Positions 1 to 5,012 of a DNA stretch of 5,557 nucleotides are shown here, in pieces. Below the pieces are notes generated by a model. It ran no database searches. It was not told the DNA's origin and was given only the letters and a program-made list of their open reading frames with translations. A program made the translations under genes and the position numbers. Source of the DNA: PVC group bacterium (GTDB lineage: Bacteria; Verrucomicrobiota; Kiritimatiellia; CAIKKV01; PXCX01); contig PWZG01000338.1 in assembly GCA_003567575.1 (NCBI GenBank), positions 1-5,557 of the forward strand. The letters are read 5' to 3'. The stretch's first letter is position 1. Each line of letters opens with the position of its first letter.

Positions 1-240
1 CAATGCGTAAAGAGTATATCAACCGGACACTAGCATAGATGACGAAAACACAGAGTATCCAAGAGGGGCACATGTGGAAAAGAATAGTTGAACAGATATG
101 GATGGTTGCATTCAACAGGACTGCCATGGTCCGGGGAATTCTACACGCATGAAAAAGGAGGTTGTGTATCAATGCGAAGCGTGGTAAAAGGCATGCTGTG
201 GTGGTGGGGGATTCTGCCCCGCTCCACTTAGGAGTCGATC
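1..240. other. AT-richer leader region with chained mini-ORFs, no recognisable gene
   Basis: I see no recognisable gene here. Several very short plus-strand ORFs are chained: 3-38 (11 codons), 39-152 (37 codons, or 26 from the ATG at 72), 149-187 (12 codons, overlapping the previous stop as ATGA) and 172-231 (19 codons). An inverted repeat GTTGAA/TTCAAC lies at 87-92 and 111-116. The base composition is visibly more AT-rich than the rest of the window. None of the mini-peptides resembles a family I know. Only the last one has a strong ribosome binding site and is annotated separately. Confidence 0.4.
172..231 (+). CDS. Possible 19-residue leader peptide with a Trp-Trp-Trp run
   Basis: The ORF reads MRSVVKGMLWWWGILPRST and ends in TAG. 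A strong Shine-Dalgarno sequence (AAAAAGGAGG, 152-161) precedes its ATG by 10 bases and is the best ribosome binding site in the left part of the window. Three TGG codons in a row resemble attenuator leader peptides such as TrpL, but no tryptophan gene follows. A G/C-rich hairpin, GTGG and GGGG pairing with CCCC and CCAC (201-227), covers the Trp codons. The stop codon overlaps the AGGAG that serves the antitoxin gene at 241, and the two ORFs are in the same frame. Translational coupling or attenuation is inference; the ORF may also be fortuitous. Confidence 0.3.
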   Translation: MRSVVKGMLWWWGILPRST

Positions 241-462
241 ATGCTGGCGGTAAAGGCAAAATATGAGAACGGAGCCGTGCGCTGGGAGCAAAAGCCCCCG
301 GTGACGGGCTTGCATGACCTGATTGTCGTTTTCGAGGATATTCCCGCGTCGGACCAGGATGTGCCTCCGACCGACGAGCGTGAAGTCTGGCGGAAGGCGC
401 AGGAATCAGTGTTTGCAAAGGCATGGGACAATCAGGATGATGCCGTCTACGATAACATGTAA
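241..462 (+). CDS. Small type II antitoxin-like protein (AF2212/MazE-like style)
   Basis: This 73-residue protein has the shape of a short type II antitoxin. Its N-terminal half (MLAVKAKYENGAVRW, then a strand-rich LIVVFEDI near residues 27-34) resembles the small beta-strand DNA-binding domain of AF2212-like or MazE-like antitoxins. A hydrophilic linker follows, and the C-terminal tail, FAKAWDNQDDAVYDNM (residues 58-73), matches the WDN-x-x-DAVYD ending seen in many such antitoxins, where the tail usually wraps the toxin. The ATG is set by AGGAG at 230-234, six bases upstream. In the family the toxin gene normally overlaps or follows closely, but the 340 bases downstream contain no MazF/PemK- or PIN-like ORF. 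It is therefore either a solitary antitoxin or a remnant of a pair. The family call rests on motif resemblance; the exact antitoxin class is uncertain. Confidence 0.6.
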   Translation: MLAVKAKYENGAVRWEQKPPVTGLHDLIVVFEDIPASDQDVPPTDEREVWRKAQESVFAKAWDNQDDAVYDNM

Positions 463-560
463 TCCGGGCGCTGGGGTGTTTGGGTGAAGCCGACAAGGAT
501 TGCGTAAGATGCGCAATGCGACAAATGCTGGACGTTTTTTATGGCAACTGAAGCAGGGAA

Positions 561-613
561 CTCTGTGCCTCTCTGAGGGAATGGTCTTTCACGGAGCCGC
601 TGAGTTCACGGAG
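561..613. repeat. Short CACGGAG repeat cluster
   Basis: TTCACGGAG occurs twice as a direct repeat, at 588-596 and 605-613, with a 17-base period. CTCTGTG at 561-567 can pair with CACGGAG at 607-613 with one G-T wobble, so the unit can fold as a hairpin. A third TTCACGGAG lies at 4242-4250 beside the REP-like cluster. This style of intergenic sequence looks like a dispersed repeat, but three short copies in one window do not prove it. Confidence 0.35.
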
Positions 614-684
614 TAGAGGTTTGGTGGGAGAAACGACGGAAACCTGACGTAAGGGAGCTCACGAGAGCATAGAGACGACCCTGC

Positions 685-735
685 TTCGCCCTACCTGATT
701 TCCAAGGAAATTTGCAGGGCGACAGGTAGGGCGAA
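685..735. repeat. Perfect 13-bp inverted repeat formed by REP-like heads
   Basis: TTCGCCCTACCTG at 685-697 is the exact reverse complement of CAGGTAGGGCGAA at 723-735, with 25 bases between the arms. The right arm is the head of a complete REP-like element (725-750). The left arm is a head only, since its sequence diverges before a hairpin and tail. A smaller dyad, ATTTCC-AA-GGAAAT, sits in the loop at 698-711. The arrangement repeats the head-to-head layout seen at 4120-4213. Confidence 0.75.
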
Positions 736-750
736 CCCTCCAGGTGAGCC
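725..750 (+). repeat. REP-like element, copy A
   Basis: Constant head GGTAGGGCGA is followed by ACCC, loop TCC, AGGT and the tail GAGCC. Three of the four stem positions pair. It lies 55 bases upstream of the glycosyltransferase start. Head and tail are identical to those of the copies at 4010-4035, 4120-4146 and 4187-4213. Confidence 0.75.
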
Positions 751-805
751 ACAGAGGCCAAAATGAGAATCGCTGAGCAAAAGAGCTGTTCTCAGGTGTC
801 GATAA

Positions 806-1600
806 ATGATTTCTGTTATTACCCCGAATTATAATGGGTCGCGTTACCTTGATCGCTGCCTGAGTAGCATTGTTCAGCAGCGCGCCGAGGGCGTGGATCT
901 GGAATGTATCGTCGTCGACGGCGGTAGTACGGACGATTCCTTGAGCGTCATTCAAGGGTATCGGGATGAGTTGGATCATGTGATCAGCGAACCTGACAAC
1001 GGACCCGCCTCTGCGATCAACAAGGGGTTGCGGTTGGCACGCGGTGACATGGTGGCGTGGCTGAACGCGGATGATTTCTATTACCCCGGCGCGTTGCAGC
1101 GCGTCGTCACAGGCATGTGTGAACATCCGGAGAAGGCGCTCTGTTTCGGGCGGTGCCGCATTGTGGATGAAGCAGATCAGGAGATTCGAAAAGGCATTAC
1201 GTGTTTCAAAGAGGCGTTTTTCCCGCTTTCGTCACGCTTCACCCTGCAGTCGATCAACTACATCTCGCAGCCCGCCATGTTCTTTCGACGCTCCGCCATG
1301 GAGAAAGTCGGCCTCCTGCGTGAAGACATGAAGGCCGCCTGGGATTACGAGTTCATCCTGCGTCTGTGGCGGCAGGGCGGAGGATTTCGTATAAAGGGCC
1401 CTCCGCTCGCCGCGTTCCGTTGGCACGCCGGATCGATCAGCGGTCAACATTTCCGTCAACAGTTCGAAGAGGAATATGACGTGGCGGTGGCGGATGCCGG
1501 TCGCCTTTCGCTTCAGGCCCTTTTGCATTGGGGCGTGCGCTGGGGGATTGTCGGGTCGTATGCGCTTATGGCGTGGTACCGCAGGTATGTGGCAAAATGA
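806..1600 (+). CDS. Family 2 glycosyltransferase (GT-A fold)
   Basis: This 264-residue protein is predicted to transfer a sugar from a nucleotide-sugar donor, probably to a surface polysaccharide or other glycan on the cytoplasmic side of the membrane. The GT2 hallmarks appear in order: SVITPNYN at residues 3-10, VVDGGSTDDS at 36-45, EPDNGPASAINKGLRLARGD at 62-81, and WLNADD at 85-90, in the place of the metal-binding DXD. A QPAMFFRR acceptor-side segment lies at 155-162 and WDYEF at 179-183 in the usual catalytic-base position. The C-terminus (about 235-264) is rich in Trp, Leu and Tyr and could lie along the membrane, though there is no clear transmembrane helix. Length is normal for a minimal GT2. 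The start has AGGTG seven bases upstream. No other polysaccharide gene is adjacent, so substrate and acceptor cannot be named. Confidence 0.93.
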   Translation: MISVITPNYNGSRYLDRCLSSIVQQRAEGVDLECIVVDGGSTDDSLSVIQGYRDELDHVISEPDNGPASAINKGLRLARGDMVAWLNADDFYYPGALQRVVTGMCEHPEKALCFGRCRIVDEADQEIRKGITCFKEAFFPLSSRFTLQSINYISQPAMFFRRSAMEKVGLLREDMKAAWDYEFILRLWRQGGGFRIKGPPLAAFRWHAGSISGQHFRQQFEEEYDVAVADAGRLSLQALLHWGVRWGIVGSYALMAWYRRYVAK

Positions 1601-1690
1601 ATAGTGCGGGCAATACCGTTTTTCCGGTGCTCGTATCGCCGCCTCTATGGACCGTCTACGCCTCAGTCGTCGCCCAGGTCGCTGACTTTC

Positions 1691-1720
1691 GTCACATTTC
1701 TGGTCCCCGTCATTTACTAT
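1691..1720 (+). promoter_or_regulatory. Weak candidate promoter for the 730-residue secreted protein
   Basis: GTCACA (1691-1696) and TACTAT (1715-1720) are separated by 18 bases and each matches the sigma70 consensus at four of six positions. The site lies about 50 bases before the ATG at 1773. It is followed by a pyrimidine-rich run with seven T's. No competing signal is clearer in the 172-base gap after the glycosyltransferase, but the match is weak. Confidence 0.25.
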
Positions 1721-1772
1721 TTCTTTTTTTCCGTTAACATGGTACATTCCGGGCAAAAGAGGGGAAACCGAT

Positions 1773-3965
1773 ATGTTTAGTAAGGAACGTACTTCTATTG
1801 GGTGTCAGGTGGGGGGGCAGACGGCCCTGATCCTCGCCCTGCTGTTGGGAACGACGTTGGCCGCCTGGGCGGCACCGGAACCCCCTGAGGCCATCGCGCC
1901 CGCTGACGGCGCCGCTGATGTCAGCTTGACGCCCGCGCTGCAAGCTTCGCCCTTTACGCATGCGGATCCCGAAATCACCCACGCAGCCAGTCAATGGCAA
2001 GTGGACGTGGTGGATACGTTTGACGATCCGATGTGGGACAGCGGGGACGCGGCAGCCGTGGCGGAAAGGGTCGTGCCGGAGGATACGCTCGAACACGGCA
2101 CTATCTACTTCTGGCGTGTGCGTTACCAGGACAGCGAGGGGGCGTGGAGCGCGTGGTCGGAGGCGGCCAGTTTTTCGACGATGCCGGACGAGACCGTTGA
2201 CGAGGACCAACTTTACATCGAGCGCTTCAGCAGCGATGCCGCCGGCTGGACGGCTACCGGACAGATGGAATTTACCTACGGGGACGGACAAGGGACGGAC
2301 GGCGCGGCGGACGGCGCCTTGGTCGCCACGTTCAACCACGGCTCATTCCCTATGCCTATGGATGGAAGTTTCGTGGCCGACGCCTCCGCATCCGCGGGAA
2401 TGTTTGCCGGTGATTTCTCTGGCTATGCCAACTCGCAAATCCGGTTCGACTTCATGGCGGTGGACCGCAGGCCCAGCGCGCTGAAACTTGTCCTGAACGG
2501 TCCCGGTACCCGCCAGGCAGTCCGCACGCTGCCGACACAGGATCTGACGCCCGGCGTCTGGCATCGCTATGCCGTACATTTGTCGATGGCGGATTCGTGG
2601 GATGTCTCCAGCACGGATGAATTCAACGCACTGCTGGCGGACGTACAATCTATTGAAATACGCATCTCGAGCGGCGCAGCGGGCACGCTGGCATATCGCT
2701 TGGATAACGTGGAGCTGCGCCGCAATGCGGAAGCGCCGGCCAGCCCCCGTGTTCCGGAGCTGCTCGAGCCAGGGGAGAATGCCTCGGAGGTCGGTCTAAC
2801 CCCACGGCTGAAGGCCTCGGCTTTCTCGCATCCCGATGCACAGGCGGTTCATGCCGGAAGCGAATGGCAGGTTGCCCGGGACGCCGCTTTTGCCGACAAG
2901 GTATGGGAAAGCGGACAGGCAGCGGCCGACACGGCGATCAACGTGCCGGAGGATACGCTGGAGTATGAGACCATGTACTACTGGCGGGTCCGGTATCAGG
3001 ACGGGGACGGGCGCTGGAGCGACTGGTCGGACGTGTTCAGCTTCACCACCGAGCAGGATCCGGATGCCACGGAGTTTGATCCTCCGGATACGCCGACATT
3101 GATCAGCCCGGCCGATGGCGCCGTAAACCAGCGCCTCACACCCACGCTGCGCGCCTCGGACTTTTCGCATCCGAACGAAGATATCGGGCACGCCCACAGC
3201 CAATGGCAGGTGGCAGCCGATGCGGATTTCTCTCAACTCGTCTGGGACAGCGGCGAGCAAGCGGCGGCGACGCAGGTGACGGTACCGGCCGACCACCTCG
3301 GACACGAGACCACCTACTACTGGCGCATGCGACACCAAGGGGATGAAGGACCCTGGAGCGACTGGGCGTTGCCGCGCTCGTTCACGACGGTGGCGGGGCA
3401 AGGCGTGCCGGACAACGAGTGGTATCCCGCCGACGGCCAGGTCATCACGGACCGGCGCCCGCTCTTCACCTGGCCGCCTATCGACGGGGCCTCGTGGTAC
3501 CGGATTCATCTGCAGTTGGACGGGCAATCGTATCTGGAGGAGTGGGTGGAAGGCGCACCGGAATGGCAACCGCTCGACTATCTGCCGGCCGGTTCGTATT
3601 CGTGGCAGGTCCAAGGCTGGAGCGAAGCGGAGGGGTTCGGGGAGTGGTCGGAACCAGAAACCTTCGTGGTCGAAGGTCGACGCCCGACCTATGCCGTTAA
3701 ACTGGGGCCTGCGGGCAGACAGTCTGGCGATACCCTGTCCTACCGCTGGGAAAAGGCCGCCGGGGCCACCCATTACCGGCTCTTCATACAGCACCACGGC
3801 AGCGGCATCTGGTCCGATAAATGGTATGCCATGCCGGAAACCGGTGTCGCGGAGATTGCCCTGCCCGACCATCCTCCCGGCGATTATTCGTGGGGCGTAA
3901 GGCCGTGGGGCCCGGATGGGTTCGGTATGTGGTTTGACCTGCAGTACTTCAGCGTGGTCGAATAA
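1773..3965 (+). CDS. Secreted multi-module Fn3-like protein with a lectin/LamG-like domain
   Basis: This 730-residue protein is exported and probably works outside the cytoplasm. Residues 1-33 form a signal peptide with hydrophobic core ALILALLLGTTLAAWA and an AWA cleavage site. Three closely related Fn3-like modules lie at about 38-137, 325-427 and 440-539. Each shows LTP-x-L-x-AS-x-F, an SQWQV or SEWQV strand, W-[DE]-SG, and YYWRVR or a variant followed by a WS-x-WS-type strand and SFTT. Between the first and second is a strand-rich domain (147-316) ending YRLDNVELR, which resembles LamG or carbohydrate-binding jellyrolls. Two more distant Fn3-like modules (547-634 and 638-730) share PLFTW/LSYRW, a GSYSW or GDYSW strand and a [FY]FSVVE-type end. 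There is no C-terminal anchor, LPXTG or PEP-CTERM and no catalytic domain, so ligand binding or adhesion is inference. AGAGGGGA eight to nine bases upstream supports the start. Confidence 0.88.
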   Translation: MFSKERTSIGCQVGGQTALILALLLGTTLAAWAAPEPPEAIAPADGAADVSLTPALQASPFTHADPEITHAASQWQVDVVDTFDDPMWDSGDAAAVAERVVPEDTLEHGTIYFWRVRYQDSEGAWSAWSEAASFSTMPDETVDEDQLYIERFSSDAAGWTATGQMEFTYGDGQGTDGAADGALVATFNHGSFPMPMDGSFVADASASAGMFAGDFSGYANSQIRFDFMAVDRRPSALKLVLNGPGTRQAVRTLPTQDLTPGVWHRYAVHLSMADSWDVSSTDEFNALLADVQSIEIRISSGAAGTLAYRLDNVELRRNAEAPASPRVPELLEPGENASEVGLTPRLKASAFSHPDAQAVHAGSEWQVARDAAFADKVWESGQAAADTAINVPEDTLEYETMYYWRVRYQDGDGRWSDWSDVFSFTTEQDPDATEFDPPDTPTLISPADGAVNQRLTPTLRASDFSHPNEDIGHAHSQWQVAADADFSQLVWDSGEQAAATQVTVPADHLGHETTYYWRMRHQGDEGPWSDWALPRSFTTVAGQGVPDNEWYPADGQVITDRRPLFTWPPIDGASWYRIHLQLDGQSYLEEWVEGAPEWQPLDYLPAGSYSWQVQGWSEAEGFGEWSEPETFVVEGRRPTYAVKLGPAGRQSGDTLSYRWEKAAGATHYRLFIQHHGSGIWSDKWYAMPETGVAEIALPDHPPGDYSWGVRPWGPDGFGMWFDLQYFSVVE

Positions 3966-4009
3966 GTCAGATATCTGGAAACATTGCCCATCCCGCCTAT
4001 CCCGCATGT

Positions 4010-4035
4010 GGTAGGGCGAAGCCTCCGGCTGAGCC
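4010..4035 (+). repeat. REP-like element, copy B
   Basis: Head GGTAGGGCGA, then AGCC, loop TCC, GGCT and tail GAGCC. All four stem positions are Watson-Crick pairs. It lies 45 bases after the stop of the 730-residue protein and faces copy C tail to tail. There it could act as a 3' structure for the upstream transcript. Confidence 0.8.
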
Positions 4036-4119
4036 GCGCGGGTGAACGGGCGCTTGCACGAGCCATTGTAAAGACCTCCGGGCCGCCCAATGTCCAATCC
4101 AGCACCGCACCACCCTCCC

Positions 4120-4146
4120 GGCTCACCGGGGACGGTTCGCCCTACC
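4120..4146 (-). repeat. REP-like element, copy C (inverted)
   Basis: Read on the minus strand it is head GGTAGGGCGA, ACCG, loop TCCC, CGGT and tail GAGCC. All four stem positions pair. It is inverted relative to copies B and D, so 4010-4213 reads plus, minus, plus, as in the mosaic REP clusters (BIMEs) of enterobacteria. Confidence 0.8.
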
Positions 4147-4186
4147 CTTTCCGCTCGGCCCGCCCATCTCCGCCCAGACCGTCTTC

Positions 4187-4213
4187 GGTAGGGCGAGGCG
4201 TCCCTGCCGAGCC
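4187..4213 (+). repeat. REP-like element, copy D
   Basis: Head GGTAGGGCGA, then GGCG, loop TCCC, TGCC and tail GAGCC, with a stem of three Watson-Crick pairs and one G-T wobble. It is the copy nearest the DUF4338/DruA relic, whose recognisable part ends 94 bases further on. Confidence 0.8.
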
Positions 4214-4225
4214 GGGAACGCGATG

Positions 4226-4248
4226 AAAAAAAAGGTAGCCGTTCACGG
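4226..4248 (-). terminator. Weak candidate terminator on the minus strand
   Basis: Read on the minus strand, a perfect short dyad CCGT-GA-ACGG (4239-4248) is followed after five bases by eight T's (4226-4233). It lies just past the 3' end of the DUF4338/DruA relic and is oriented to end its transcript. The stem is only four pairs and its distance from the T-run is long for an intrinsic terminator, so support is weak. Confidence 0.25.
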
Positions 4249-4307
4249 AGGGCCGAAGCAAGTCGGTGCTTCCGTGCGCCTCGTTGGGAACAGTCGTCTT
4301 TCTTAAC

Positions 4308-4721
4308 CTCGATCAAGTGCGCCACCAGCGGATACAGATACACGTCCTTGACCGGCACGTGGATGCGCGTGTGCCGATCGTTGCGGGTACGGCTCCGTGT
4401 TTCGCCCAGGCGTCGCCAGTTGGCCGCGCGGTAGCACGTGCCCTTGAACCGCGAACGGTCCACGAACGTTTCCAGCGCATACACCGGATGCCCGTATTTT
4501 TCCAGGCCGCCTGTCTGCGTGCGGCACGCACAGGCAGACCGAACCGAACAGCACGCACAGGCCACCGGGTACCCGTGCCGGTCCCGCACGAGGTAGCGGA
4601 TGTTCTCGCCGACCGTGTTGCGGTGCCCGAGGTAGTGCTCGTGGGCCAGCAGAACGCGGATCAGTTCGATGTCCGCACCCATCACCTCGCGCCCCTGCAA
4701 ATACATAATTTCCGGTGTCAT
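4308..4721 (-). pseudogene. Decayed DUF4338/DruA-family gene
   Basis: The minus strand carries recognisable pieces of a DUF4338 (DruA-like) protein. Its members are often multicopy and some belong to Druantia defence. In order from the ATG at 4721: YLQGREVMGADIELIRVLL (family N-terminus), LGHRNTVGENIRYLV, YGHPVYALETFVD, RFKGTCYRAANWRRLGETR and HVPVKDVYLYPL. About 138 residues remain, against roughly 300 or more in intact members as I recall them. The region between LLAHE and HYLGHR and the one before KYGHP appear deleted. After GYPVAC (near 4557) the expected VLFGSVCLCVP continues in another frame, returning to the first frame by about 4505, so there is also a frameshift pair. A 12-base direct repeat (4524-4535 and 4551-4562) marks the damaged middle. 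No ribosome binding site is evident. The frame runs on far past 4308 without a stop, antisense to other sequence, so no natural C-terminus is kept. Confidence 0.72.
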
Positions 4722-5012
4722 GGCGCATAGAGTACGACAGTCGCACCGGACGAGTTCAGTCTAAAAAACTTTTTTTGCTTACGTTTCGGGGACTGGATAG
4801 GCTATAGTGCTCGGCGTTGGAATTGGTGGGTGCCAATCCCTACGCGGTTCCGCATGCGGCGGGCGGAAACGTCGACAAAAAGACGCCGTGAACGATTACG
4901 AAAAAAGTTGCTAATAGGTCGAAAAAGATTGACAAAGCGCCCTTTCCCGTCACAATTCTAAACGACAGTTGGGAGTGTGCGGCAAGGTAAGCGAACTATA
5001 AAGGAGGTCATC
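4722..5012. other. Long non-coding leader with hairpins and phased A-tracts
   Basis: No gene is visible between the relic and the secreted protein at 5013. The stretch holds an A6-C-T7 dyad (4763-4776), a TATAGT -10-like hexamer (4803-4808) and a hairpin ATTGG/CCAAT (4822-4837). CCGC (4850-4853) can pair either with GCGG upstream (4844-4847) or GCGG downstream (4856-4859). A CGTC/GACG hairpin follows at 4870-4885, then the promoter at 4929-4956. No known riboswitch class is recognised. Confidence 0.5.
4929..4956 (+). promoter_or_regulatory. Sigma70-type promoter for the downstream secreted protein
   Basis: A perfect -35 box TTGACA (4929-4934) is followed after 16 bases by CACAAT (4951-4956), which matches TATAAT at four of six positions including the important second A and final T. 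Transcription would start near 4963, giving a leader of about 50 bases before the ATG at 5013. Two A-tracts, CGAAAAA at 4899-4905 and 4920-4926, lie just upstream of the -35 box, 21 bases apart, and could serve as an UP element or curved DNA. Confidence 0.6.

Larger units (their letters stand above)
463..805. other. Gene-free stretch with repeat material
   Basis: No convincing gene is present in these 343 bases. Reading frames after the antitoxin close quickly and none resembles a toxin. The interval holds a CACGGAG-type repeat (561-613) and an inverted REP-like pair (685-750). The downstream end provides a modest ribosome binding site (AGGTG, 794-798) for the glycosyltransferase. I could not identify a convincing promoter. 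Confidence 0.6.

Noticed and set aside
3..152. Two successive in-frame mini-ORFs separated by TAG as a disrupted gene or stop-codon readthrough
   Set aside because: The peptides match no family I know, the first ORF has no visible ribosome binding site, and frames this short occur by chance in AT-richer DNA.
463..545. Possible toxin remnant after the antitoxin
   Set aside because: Frames there give short peptides such as SGRWGVWVKPTRIA. The resemblance to a MazF/PemK start is too slight to support a call.
685..750. CRISPR array or tandem repeat interpretation of the REP-like copies
   Set aside because: The copies alternate in orientation and have irregular spacing, so they are not a direct-repeat array, and no cas gene is present.
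659..1126. A 155-codon open frame on the minus strand over the glycosyltransferase start
   Set aside because: It overlaps the clear GT2 gene in antisense and runs across the REP-like pair, and the translation shows no recognisable motif.
1597..1737. A 46-codon ORF whose ATG overlaps the GT2 stop as ATGA
   Set aside because: The overlap suggests coupling, but there is no Shine-Dalgarno sequence, no recognisable motif and no clear membrane or soluble fold signature. It is the tail of a longer out-of-frame ORF starting inside the GT2 gene.
1232..1756. A 174-codon open frame on the minus strand
   Set aside because: It is antisense to the GT2 C-terminal half, and its Arg/His/Pro-rich translation fits a shadow frame.
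2796..4721. A 641-codon open frame on the minus strand
   Set aside because: Only its first 138 or so codons resemble a protein family (the DUF4338/DruA relic). The rest is antisense to the 730-residue secreted protein and the REP cluster, is rich in Arg, Pro and Gly as expected of a GC-rich shadow frame, and shows no domain.
4240..4800. Terminal inverted repeats bounding the DUF4338/DruA relic
   Set aside because: I looked for matching ends and found only a five-base match (GTCGT) between the flanks, which is expected by chance.
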